Assembly: GCF_963678635.1 (NCBI RefSeq) | Contig: NC_087065.1 | Span: 66,435,374 to 66,499,373, forward strand | Direction of reading: 5' to 3' | DNA: 64,000 nucleotides | From: Symsagittifera roscoffensis | Taxonomy: Eukaryota; Xenacoelomorpha; Acoela; Convolutidae | In this document: positions 43,567-52,415 of the stretch, piece after piece | Numbering within the stretch: position 1 is the stretch's first letter | Layout of the letters: each line of letters opens with the position of its first letter | Notes under the pieces: generated by a model | Seen by the model: only the letters and a program-made list of their open reading frames with translations | Databases searched by the model: none | Told to the model about the DNA's origin: nothing | Translations under genes and position numbers: made by a program

Positions 43567-43733
43567 ATGTGCCCGATCTGTTGGGAGGAGGCGAGACTCC
43601 TACATCAGATCCACGAAGGGAAGGTGGCGCACAAGCTGTGCTTTGTTTGCTGGCGGAAGGTGGCGGATGAGTTTCATCCAGAGTGCCCCGTCTGTCGGCA
43701 GGAATTGGCGCCCCTCAGTCGCCTCTTGCACTC
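43567..43733 (+). CDS. RING-type zinc-finger exon
   Basis: Reads MCPICWEEARLLHQIHEGKV then AHKLCFVCWRKVADEFHPEC and PVCRQELAPL. The Cys/His spacing (CPIC, H-x5-H, CFVC, CPVC) is a RING-type double zinc site; the H...H-x2-CFxC and CPVCRQ part is reminiscent of the MDM2 RING. RING domains recruit ubiquitin-conjugating enzymes. An in-frame TGA lies 27 nt upstream, so either this ATG is the start or an acceptor lies just upstream. Donor GTAAAT at 43,734 splits codon TC|T and joins the acidic exon at 43,900 in frame. No defect is seen in this exon. Confidence 0.7.
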
Positions 43734-43899
43734 GTAAATATTGCTTTTGACCTTGTTTTTTGTTAAACTAACCAAGCCTGGTGCCGTGTTAAAACCTGTT
43801 CTTTCCACCTTTGACCACTAACTTGAACCTTCCCAATGTAAAGCACAAAAAAAACATCCAACCCTTCCTCCATATCGATCATGTTTTACCTTTGTTTAG

Positions 43900-44391
43900 T
43901 TCCTCTGAAAGGGACGAGGGTGAGGAGGCAAATAAGGATGAGGATGAGGAGGCAGGCGAGCAGATAGAGGTTGAGACCGTGGTGCCCTTCCGGGACTCGG
44001 ATTCGGAGTCTGAACCGGAGCCGCTGAGGATTGTCTCCGACTTTCATCTGCTCTCGGGCAGTGACGAGGAGGAGAGCACTGCCTCGGACGCTCGTGGGTT
44101 CTCGTACGTGCGGGGTGCGGTCGCAATCGCGGGCACGCTGTGGTCTGGGATGGCCAAATCGTCGACTCCTCCAGCGATGACCATGACACTCTGCCCTATA
44201 ATTGGGCAAGCGGGCGGGGGCGCAGTCGCGAACGAGCAGCGCCGTCAGTCGCCGGGACTGCCAATGTTCCAGGCCGGGCTCGAAACCGAAGACGCCGGGA
44301 CTGTCAATGTTCCAGGCTGGGCTCGAAACCGAAGAACAATCGACACAATCGACCGACTCAATCGACCGACGCAAACAGTGATCAACTATCA
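43900..44391 (+). CDS. Acidic second exon of RING protein
   Basis: Acceptor CTTTGTTTAG. The frame continues from the RING exon without a stop to donor GTAAGT (44,392). It begins SSERDEGEEANKDEDEEAGE and includes DSDSESEPEPLRIVSDFHLL and SGSDEEESTASDARGF, a strongly acidic Ser-rich tail. From about 44,130 another frame (DGQIVDSSSDDHDTLPYNW) looks more natural, so a frameshift may be present. GC content is clearly higher than the surroundings. The end contains a 43-bp tandem duplication (44,252 and 44,295). May be an expressed gene or a recent pseudogene. Confidence 0.55.
44252..44337 (+). repeat. 43-bp tandem duplication in acidic exon
   Basis: Two copies beginning CCGGGACTG(C/T)CAATGTTCCA at 44,252 and 44,295. 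43 is not a multiple of 3, so the two copies are read in different frames. Confidence 0.9.
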
Positions 44392-44960
44392 GTAAGTTTC
44401 AAAATCTCAAAAATTGACCACTGGGTGTCTCGAATACTAAAGTATTTTATGACCAGTTTATTAGAAAACTGTTTTTAATGCATATGCCGACTCAATCGCC
44501 CGAAAAATTGAATGACTCAATCGACCGACTCAACCGACCCACTCAAACAGTGATCACTTATCAGTAAGTTTCAAAATCTCAAAATATGACCAGGGGATGT
44601 CTCAAATACTAAAATACTTTATGACTAGTTTATTGGAAAACTGTTTTTTTAGTGCAAATGCCGACACAATCGCCCGAACAAGCGCCCGACTCAATCGGCC
44701 GACTATATCGACCGACACAATTGACCGACACAAACAGTGATCACTTATCAGTGAGTTTCAAAATCTCAAAACTTGACCACTGGGTGTCTCGAATATCTAA
44801 ATTTCAGAATCTCAAACTAGTTTTACCAAATTACTTTATGACTTTAGAAATTATTTCAGAAATTAAGTTTAACAAATTTCTTTAGGTTTTATTAGAAAAC
44901 TGTTTAGTGCAAAACACCGCGGTGCCGACTGAAATCGCCATCTCTGGCGCTACATGATCA
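44340..44960 (+). repeat. Tandem exon-intron cassette, 172-187 bp, about 3.5 copies
   Basis: Each unit has an exon-like part ending ACAGTGATCA(A/C)(C/T)TATCA, a donor-like GTAAGTTTCAAAATCTC (44,392; 44,564) or GTGAGTTTC (44,751), a short intron-like part with GAC-CA(C/G)TGGG and ACTTTATGAC, and a pyrimidine tract with AG (44,652; 44,907; degenerate TTTTTAATG near 44,480). Donors are 172 and 187 bp apart. The exon part encodes Thr/Asp/Gln/Pro-rich peptide ending NSDxLS. Splicing between successive cassettes does not keep one frame, so coding use is uncertain. Confidence 0.75.
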
Positions 44961-45234
44961 AGTGCCGTCACTGGTGCTACATCAAATGCCGTCAGTCAGC
45001 TTCCTCTCTACGACCCTCATTTTTATCAGTGTTTTTATCAGAGTCACTCATATGAACTGTAGTTTTAGTCAACTGTAGAATTAGTTATCTTTTGTTCTTT
45101 ATTGCCGCATCTGATAAATTTTACTGCTTCCAGCTGTGGGGAAATTTTTTTGGGCCTTGTTTTAAATCCTTATTGGTTTTACATAGTCATTTTGAGTTAG
45201 TTAAGTTTTTTAATATTAATTATGCTACATAATT
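44908..45234 (+). other. Last cassette exon remnant and intergenic sequence
   Basis: Starts with a fourth cassette-exon remnant (TGCAAAACACCGCGG), then has imperfect doublings of GCCGTCACTGGTGCTAC (44,965-45,000). No further gene seen. Confidence 0.4.
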
Positions 45235-45286
45235 ATGGAAATAAATTCCCGAGTATTTCTTTTTGAGAAAATCGACTCTACTGAAG
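45235..45286 (+). CDS. Possible short first exon
   Basis: ATG with 17 codons (MEINSRVFLFEKIDSTEG) running to a consensus donor GAAG|GTAAGTG at 45,287. No matching downstream exon was identified; the Artemis-like frame 220 nt further has its own ATG. Could be chance. Confidence 0.2.
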
Positions 45287-45510
45287 GTAAGTGTTTTTGT
45301 TTTTCGAAAACACTCGTGTTATGTTAATGATACGCCAAAATGATTAAAATTGTGGCTTTATAAATTAACTTAGGATAGATGTTCACACTCAAAATGGGCT
45401 CATGAGGATCAATATGTGGTGGTTTTCTCCTTCTTAAAAATTGAAGAAATGTATCTTCAATCCTCATTTTATTAACTCACTGTTCAAACCTCCTTTCCCC
45501 TTCTTCATAA

Positions 45511-46637
45511 ATGTCAGAGTTTGCCGTTCCAATATCAAAATTTTCTGGGGTTTCAATTGATTGCTTCAATGGTGAGAACTTCAAATCTACGGTTTATTTT
45601 CTTTCGCACTGTCATAGAGATCACAAGGTGGGCCTTAATGAACCTGAGCTCTTCCAAATATTAAAACACTATAACTTAAAATTTTATTGTCATAAAGTTT
45701 CGGCTGCTTCGTTGTTTGCATAGCCGCTTCATGTTCATTTAACTCCATATATCATACCTCTGGATTCATATAATGGGATAACATTGAATGTTTCATCGGA
45801 AGGGGACAAGACTCATACCCTAACTGTCACTCTTATTCCTGCAGATCACTGTCGATGTTCAGTAATATTCTTACTAGATTCCAAAGAAAAATTGGTCCTT
45901 TTTACTAGCGATTTCAGATGGCATGTTGGTCATACGAAGCAAATCAATCATCTTTTCGACAATTTATAAGAAGATGCTGTTCACAATTTTGATAATATTT
46001 ATATCGACACAACGTTTTGCAAAACAGATTCCAAATTCATACCTTGTAGGGAGAGATGTCTTTCAGCCATGTTTCAAGCCGTGTCCGCATGGTTCTGTTT
46101 ATTTCAAAACAATGTGGTCCATTTTTGTAATAAAACTCGCTACGGTTATGAGCTTTTGATGAAAGAGCTTGCGCTTAGATTCAACATCAAAGTTCACGTT
46201 TCATTATGTCAGTATCAACTGTACAAATTTGTTCCGTCAATTCAAAATTGCCTCCCCTTAGATGGTGAAAGTACTAAAACCAATTTCTGCAAACCGTCGT
46301 CTGCGTCTGCGAACTTATACTGCCTTGCAAGCCGGGCATCCCAAGTCCAAAAGTGCATACAATCATTCCAACCGCAATGTTCTTCACTAAAAACGAGATA
46401 ATGCCTGGGAAATTGGTTAAAGCAGTGTCTGAGAGAACCATTTGGTGCTGTTATTCTTTGCACTTTTCAGCTGACGAAATAATTGATTTCCATTCGAGTC
46501 TGCAGTTCGAAAGTATTACACCCTTCGTTTGACCGGATAAGAACACTCCAATTGACTCTGTGAAAGCGTTTATTTTGAATACGCTCAAACATCAGAACAC
46601 GTCAACGATTCGAGTACAAATATTTGGGAAGAGATAA
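45511..46637 (+). pseudogene. Artemis/SNM1-like metallo-beta-lactamase nuclease, pseudogene
   Basis: ATG at 45,511. One frame runs to 46,320 with only two stops (TAG 45,721; TAA 45,967), then shifts frame near 46,320-46,340 and ends after TGA at 46,530. Motifs in order: SIDCFNGENF near the start; YFLSHCHRDHKVGL, the HxHxDH metal site; TLIPADHCRCSVIFLL (conserved His); LFTSDFRW (conserved Asp); YIDTTFC, then CLSAMFQAVSAW, RYGYELLMKELA and KVHV; and after the frameshift TIIPTAMFF, CCYSLHFSADEIIDF. This is the full order of the Artemis (DCLRE1C) MBL and beta-CASP domains, a DNA hairpin-opening/end-processing nuclease. Absence of introns over 1.1 kb fits a retrocopy or an intron-poor locus. The catalytic motifs survive despite the stops. 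Confidence 0.88.
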
Positions 46638-46644
46638 TTAATTT

Positions 46645-46951
46645 CAATTAGAGAGGTAAACGCGAACTTTATGTGGAAGATATTTCAACAAACACACCAG
46701 ACAACGAATACCATAGTGAGCCATTAAGACAACATAGACGCTTTGTCGAAGGTGGAGTTTTCGAGGGAAAGGATTCAGAAACAGCCGATACAGCCGAGGA
46801 GACAAATATTTCAACAAAAACACCAAACTATGAATACCATAGTGAGCCATTGAGACAACACCGACGCTTTGTTGAAGGTGGAGATTTCGAGGAGAACGAT
46901 TCAGAAACAGCCGAAACAGCCGAAACAGCCGAAAAAAGAACAGAAAATTGA
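46645..46951 (+). pseudogene. Acidic C-terminal segment with 42-codon tandem repeat
   Basis: After AATTTCAATTAG the frame reads RGKRELYVEDISTNTPDNEY and then two 126-bp in-frame repeats (starts about 46,681 and 46,807) with EYHSEPLRQHRRFVEGG and D-S-E-T-A-(E/D)-T-A-E, ending at TGA 46,949. It may be the tail of the Artemis-like gene (whose C-termini are long and disordered) after a small intron or frame change, or a separate small gene. The two repeats differ at only a few codons. Confidence 0.5.
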
Positions 46952-47110
46952 TCCAATTCCTCAACAGTATTTAAAAACAATGTTTTTTTTTGTACTGTAT
47001 TTCTTGCCGCTTCTTTATGTTTTTTTTCTTCAGTTTTAACTAAACAAATATTTTTTAATCCAGTTTTCAGAGGATATTTTAGTTCAGCTTTCAAAAAATT
47101 CAATCGAGCT
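46950..47110. other. AT-rich 3' sequence
   Basis: No gene seen. T-rich stretches near 46,982 and 47,020. The minus-strand frame here is a shadow of the repeat. Confidence 0.3.
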
Positions 47111-47420
47111 GTCCTTTATCTCGTCTCAAATACTGAACCATCTCATCTCAAATACTCGTCTCAAATACTGAACCATCTCATCTTAAATACTGATGAGTGC
47201 GATGATAATTTCTGAACCAAATGAACCATCTCATCTCAAAGACTGATGAGTGACTTAGCTGCCATTTCAAACTGAACCATCTTTTTTCAAATACTGATGA
47301 TGATTTCTTAACCATAACTGAACCATCTCATCTCAAACACTGATGAGTGACTTAACTGCCCCCATTTTAAACATGAACTGCCATTTCAAAGCCTTAACAG
47401 CCATTTCGAACCCATTTCAA
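47110..47420. repeat. CTCAAATACTGA(ACCATCT) tandem repeats
   Basis: Repeated TCTCAAATACTGAACCATCTCATC units (47,128; 47,158; 47,183 and degenerate ones to 47,350), alternating with GATGAGTGACTTA(G/A)CTGCC. Same core as the repeat at 33,060-33,560. Confidence 0.8.
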
Positions 47421-47670
47421 ATCATCACTATCCCTAAATGGCTTTCGATGATTGAAATTTCTGATCCCAAAAATCATCCGATCAACCGACAAATATAAAG
47501 TAAGATTTGACATCCGCATGGTTAACCAATGTTATAAGATTCGTTTGAGAATTCCGCTGACAAATGGATAAATCCTTGCTTTCAAATTGCGCGTTCCTAC
47601 AGATAATAAATAAAATTTTCCACGTCTAGCTTTTAATTGTTCATATGCAAGTTCAGTAATAAGCAAAGAT

Positions 47671-47900
47671 GCGGAATCCACTTACAAATTGCGGAATCCA
47701 CTTACGTTTGCAAATTCCACTTACATTTTGTGGATTCCACTTACTTTTTGTGGAATTCACTTACAGTTGCGGAATCCAGAACAACTAGCTATATTTGCTT
47801 GTTGCGGAATCCGCAACAAAACAAATGTGCCGACAAAATTTACGTTACAGGTGTATGTATGCGGAATCCACTTACTGAAATTTAGTTTGTGGATTCCACA
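47671..47900. repeat. About 20-bp minisatellite of near-palindromic GCGGAATCCACTTAC
   Basis: Starts at 47,671, 47,691, 47,710, 47,730, 47,750 and 47,769 give a 19-20-bp period, then become spread (47,861; 47,889). Core variants GCGGAATCCAC, GTGGATTCCAC and GTGGAATTCAC are close to each other's reverse complement. At 47,801-47,817 GTTGCGGAATCCGCAAC is a palindrome apart from its central base. Plus-strand frames here simply read the repeat. Confidence 0.9.
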
Positions 47901-48515
47901 TGCATTTTGGAACATATTTAAAGACTTGTCTCTGGAATCCAGGAACATACAGACACAAAATTGTGCGCCTATCCAGTGCACAGTTTGGCCTCGTAATGAA
48001 AAAATTAAATTTTTTCCATTTCTTGAGACAAATATTTTCCAAAACGCTCAAAAAGAAAATTTATTTTGAATGGCATGTTTTTCTATGCCTTTATCAATGC
48101 ATGAGAAATAGAAAATTAATTTAAAAAAGCACCTTGGAAAGTTTTTGGCGAAACTTGAAAGTTTGAATCTTTCATCATAACATTTGTGTAAGATAAAACT
48201 AAGAGTATTCGGGCCGTTTCCGATGCATTCTAATCGCGAGGCGGGAAACCTTTGGTGATTCTATTTTTGAGTAATCAAAGTCTTTGACACTTGTATTTGG
48301 CAACACAACCTAATGAGTAACATTTCATAGAAAAAAAAAGTTTTTTGGTTTATGATAAAATGCAAGTCATACAGTCTCCATATATGAAAAATCATAGAAC
48401 TTTTATGTTAGTTTCTCTACTTGTGGAGTTACATGAAAAGTGTATGAGTAGAATTTTTCCATATTTGAAAATTGTATGGCTAGCGGTTTTGATCGACCCG
48501 ACTAGATAGATATAA
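47900..48515. other. Unassigned intergenic DNA
   Basis: No gene, RNA gene or repeat recognised. A GC-richer patch at 48,205-48,260 (TTCGGGCCGTTTCCGATGCA) was checked for snRNA and tRNA features without success. Confidence 0.3.
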
Positions 48516-48517
48516 AG

Positions 48518-48706
48518 ATGAGTTCCCCTATAGAAAATTTTGATGGGCGTTTTGATAGCAAGTTAGTTTTGATTAGTTTTGGAAGCGCTGCTGATAATGC
48601 TGCCGAAAATCTTGGTAGTGCAGCCAAAAATCTAATAAACTTTTGTACCGGCGAAACTAAGAAAGGTGGTTTAACGCGGGTTCGACACATGATAAAGTTC
48701 TTGTAA
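48518..48706 (+). CDS. Possible small protein, unrecognised
   Basis: ATG-started frame of 62 codons, MSSPIENFDGRFDSKLVLIS then Ala/Asn-rich FGSAADNAAENLGSAAKNLI, ending in basic residues. A TATAAAG lies just before the ATG. No homology recognised; a chance frame or retro-gene fragment is possible. Confidence 0.2.
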   Translation: MSSPIENFDGRFDSKLVLISFGSAADNAAENLGSAAKNLINFCTGETKKGGLTRVRHMIKFL

Positions 48707-48709
48707 TTT

Positions 48710-49600
48710 GGCTCAATGCCATCAACTAATCTACAAGTGGGCGCATCAGAAAAAACAATGGAAAGCTGAGTGCCGATTAACTTTTTTCAGTTTGTTACCT
48801 AGACACATGTACAGATGTAAAAGTTACTACTATTTTGTTTTGTAGACACACCGGAACTGAAAACAAAACATTTTATGCCGCAACTGGCATCTTAATATTA
48901 AACACTGACAAAGATTTCATTTTTAAAGACAAAACTTAAAAACAGCTATTTATTGTGAGAAATGAGTAGCTCCGCAAGACCCGACCTCTGGGCATTAGGA
49001 CGTTACAAAAGCTTGGGCGCTAAAGAGCCAGCTGTAGTTCCCTATAGAATCGCAAAAAAACGTTAAGCAATTATCGCCAAAAAACGCACAGCTACACGAA
49101 AAAGGCTAGGAACCGAGGCGCCAAGTTTCTTCATCTTACATATTGTGGTCTCCTTTACAACTTTTGAGTGATGATGAAACTTTTCTTTTAAATATTTGTT
49201 TCATATTTAACTAGTTCGGAGTGAAAGTATGCATTCGAAGGGAAACTTACGCAGTTTGATTGTAACCTACTTAACTGGCATATGTGGTTTGGTGAGCTAA
49301 AAACGACAACTGACTGAGTCAATTCACGTTATTGAAAAGGCTTGTTGTGGGTAAAAACAAATCTGCATTAGTTCACTATAGCTATAGTATAGCAATGAGC
49401 AAAGAATAATCTAGCAACCTTTCAGAGAAAAAATAGGCTGCCTAATGCTGCAATATCAGCTCTCTTGGATAATTTAAACAATTTTCCACCTCTGAATAAC
49501 CACACATCAGAAATCTTTGTAAAGTTTTTCTCAACAGTTTCAGGACTTGTCGCTGTTTTCAGGTCTTTGTCTTACATGATCACCTACTAACGTTGAACTT
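48710..49600. other. Unassigned intergenic DNA
   Basis: Nothing recognised on either strand. The block 48,975-49,110 is somewhat GC-richer than its surroundings but has no RNA-gene boxes that I could identify. Confidence 0.3.
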
Positions 49601-49609
49601 CTTGAATCA

Positions 49610-50350
49610 AGCATTCAGCGAACTTCCCACGAATCTTATGATGGCGTGTTTATATATTGAACTTTAAGCAATGATTTTAAAAAATGTCGGAGAACCATGT
49701 GAATTCAAGGTCAATTAACTCTAAGCTGAAACCGAGCTGTCACCTAAGTCGAAAGTAGCTACCAATGTATTTGCCAGTAGCACTAGAGTGAGAACACTAG
49801 AGAAAAAATTTGAAGGGACAGCATGCTATCTGGCACCACAAGGTTTTCAAGAAGAAGATTGCCACACAAAGAACCCTGAAAGACGCCAAAAAAAGCTGTC
49901 TTTGCTTGCTTACAGGTTTTTGCTCAAAAACCCAAAAAATCTCAAAATCGAACTTCGAAACGTGACTCTACATGAAGCAGATAAAACGTTCGCAGAAAGA
50001 AAGCCTAAAAAACAATTTTGTCATCAAATGATAAAACAACATAAATTTGACCACTGAAGATAGGTGCCACTAAAGCGAGCTTCCCACTTATCTTATGGAG
50101 GCGTGTTCATTTAACACAGTTAGAAAGCACTGGCAGCTTCCAACTTTGTTAAACTTTCAGGAATGGATTAAAAAAAACGTTGGAGACCTATCAGAATTAA
50201 AAGCCAAAAAACTCTAAATTGAAATCGAGGTGACTCTCAAGTCGAAAGTAGCTACCAATGTCTTTGCCAGTATCACCAAACTGATAACACTGAAGAGAAG
50301 CTGAAAGAACAACATGCTTTCCGGAACTGTAAAGTTTTCAAGAAGAAGAT
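49610..50350 (+). repeat. Diverged direct duplication of about 250 bp
   Basis: 49,615-49,865 and 50,075-50,350 share ordered blocks: CTTCCCAC(G/T)(A/T)ATCTTATG, GTCGAAAGTAGCTACCAATG (49,747 and 50,240) and TTTTCAAGAAGAAGAT. The offset grows from about 458 to 493 bp through indels. The second block overlaps an 89-codon plus-strand frame (49,788-50,057) that has no recognisable domain. Confidence 0.7.
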
Positions 50351-50472
50351 TTCTACTGGAACCATTTCTAAACCAGAATTTCTAATTGCTTAATAACTTG
50401 ATAATCTATTTCTATAAAATACTCCTAACTAACCAATCACATTTCATCTCTAATATTTACATTTATTTGTAA

Positions 50473-50500
50473 GTGCTGAAACTACTTGAAGTTTCAGCAC
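50473..50500. repeat. Perfect 11-bp inverted repeat
   Basis: GTGCTGAAACT and AGTTTCAGCAC separated by 6 nt (ACTTGA). Lies just before the candidate LTR. Confidence 0.8.
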
Positions 50501-50504
50501 CAGA

Positions 50505-51130
50505 GCAATTTGAATTAATCTTAGAATACAGTGGTTTTCCTTCTGGAAACTAACTCGGATAAACCAGTATACACTTGTATTGAGACTAGGAGATACAAGA
50601 AAAAGACTAAGATATGTATTAGACTACGAAGTTGCACGAATCTATCCGGCCGAAAATAAGATAGCGTGAGGAGCAGACTGTGTACCTTCTCTGAAATTAT
50701 TCTATGAGTATTACCAAAAGGTCCTAACTCATCTAGTGCGACCAAAAGTCTCGAAGAAGACCTTAAACAACTTAGGTTAGAAACATTAACCAAGACATTA
50801 GATTAGAATTAGATAAATACAACATTACAAAATTGTTAAATGACAAAAATGTAGTATAAATGTCTCTACGACTCAAAAGATCATCGCCAACTTTCCGAAC
50901 GAAACGAGAACTACCTGGTATTGCAAGAAGACCTCGGACAAGGCACGACATACGATAAGGAACAAAACTACCAATCATTTTCATGATCGTACGACAAAAG
51001 CCAGAACAAACTTTTGTAATTAGAATAGTTCCAGCAGTAAATTTTTGAAGAAAAATCTTTAATAACCTTCATGATGCTAAACCTAATAATTATACAATAA
51101 CGACTGACAAAAATTACACTTGTCGTTCCC
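50505..51130 (+). promoter_or_regulatory. Candidate LTR or promoter region of plus-strand retroelement
   Basis: About 600 bp upstream of gag-like sequence with a good TATA element (GTAGTATAAATGTCTC, TATA at about 50,853) and no frame. Its position and TATA fit a 5' LTR. No second copy, TG...CA ends or primer-binding site was verified, so this is tentative. Confidence 0.3.
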
Positions 51131-52065
51131 CTCCAAAATCTGCAGTAATTTAACGCATCTTTAAAAAAAATATTTTTTGAATATAAAAAAACACAAAATT
51201 TGATTAGTATTAAACAAAATTGTTAGTTTTTTTTATTTATATGAATTTAACTTTCATCCCAGCTTCATCACCTAAAACATAACAGCAAATTTCAAAAATC
51301 AACATCATCAAAACTAAAACTTTAACCCTTTCTTGATTTATCTAAAAATTATCAAGGCCTACACTTATTTTCATCTAAATTCATCTGATTAAAATAACAG
51401 ATCACCAAGGCTTCCCTTGAATCTTTAAATTAAATTAAATTAAAATAAACCTAAATTTCTGATCATCAAGGCTTATCTTTGGATCAAATAGAACAATTTT
51501 GTTCTCCCCCTCCCAAATTTAATTAGTGTCTAACGACCTCAAACGTCGATTCACTACCCAACCCTTATTGACAACCCAGGATTAATCGAAATTTTTCAAA
51601 GAACTAACCATTCTAATTAGGATGAACAGTGGAGAACTTCGTTTACTCATCCTTCACTTGATCCCCCCTCTTAAATGACCCAGGCTAAAACACTTAAACT
51701 TAGTAAGTCATTAAATAGTATCTAACGAACTACTTGCGTTCTAATTATACCTAAACCTTTTGGATTGATTTACTATTCTCCAACCCTTGATCACAAATCA
51801 CAACCCCTAAGTAAGATTAGGTAAGTCTATCTTATCATAGAATTAATCACGAGAAAGTAGAAATCATTCTCACGAATCGTTATATGTCTTTTTCTCTTCA
51901 ACCTGACAGTTTATGCCCCAAGTTAAACTAATCATAAAAAATCGTAAGAACTAACAGTTTAGGAAACTAGAAACCACTAATCCCAATTTGCATCCATCTT
52001 CCTAAACCTTATTTCAGGAGACAATTTAGGAAACAAACAAACAGTTGTATTACACAACTGTATAA
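51130..52065 (+). other. Leader region with repeated ATCAAGGC motif
   Basis: No gene. Contains ATTATCAAGGCC (about 51,349), GATCACCAAGGCTT (51,402) and GATCATCAAGGCTT (51,457), spaced about 55 bp. Near the end an ACAGTTGT...ACAACTGT hairpin with AATAAA lies at about 52,041-52,067. Confidence 0.4.
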
Positions 52066-52069
52066 TAAA

Positions 52070-52415
52070 TGATGAAAGCTGCGAACTCGTAGTCACGCCA
52101 CACAGACAAAGGATGATATATTAGATCAAAGAGACAAACACGAAAAAATCAATCATAACAAAACAGAAACAGATTATCAGAAAACGAATTTCAAAGCGGA
52201 GAAACTCAGTCTCTGAATCAGAAGCAAACACAATACATGAACTTCAAGATTTAAAAGACTCGATAAACAAAAATGACCCAATTGACGACCAAATACATTT
52301 TTTGACTCAGAAACCACATCATCACTATCTCAAAGGTATATGTAAAATCACATCATATTATGGAACATTTACAATAGAAATAACCTCATCAAATCCAGAT
52401 CACGAAACAAATTGA
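52070..52415 (+). pseudogene. Gag N-terminal-like remnant
   Basis: The frame reads NDESCELVVTPHRQRMI, one TAG, then KRISKRRNSVSESEANTIHE and LQDLKDSINKNDPIDDQIHF, ending GTFTIEITSSNPD before TGA. About 110 codons with one stop, so a decayed coding region. Position before gag suggests its N-terminal part; no domain recognised. Confidence 0.4.

Noticed and set aside
43567-44391. MDM2 orthologue
   Set aside because: Only the RING spacing is similar. There is no SWIB or RanBP2-type finger and the acidic region is on the opposite side of the RING.
45511-46637. Reassigned stop codons to explain in-frame stops in the Artemis-like and JmjC frames
   Set aside because: TAG, TAA and TGA all occur at non-matching positions, together with frameshifts, so pseudogene decay is simpler than a variant genetic code.
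48200-48300. snRNA, spliced-leader or tRNA gene
   Set aside because: No match to U1-U6 signature sequences, no clear Sm site in a folded context, no tRNA A/B box pair.
49788-50057. 89-codon plus-strand protein
   Set aside because: No true ATG at the start (GTG), lies within a diverged repeat block, and the second block does not keep the frame.
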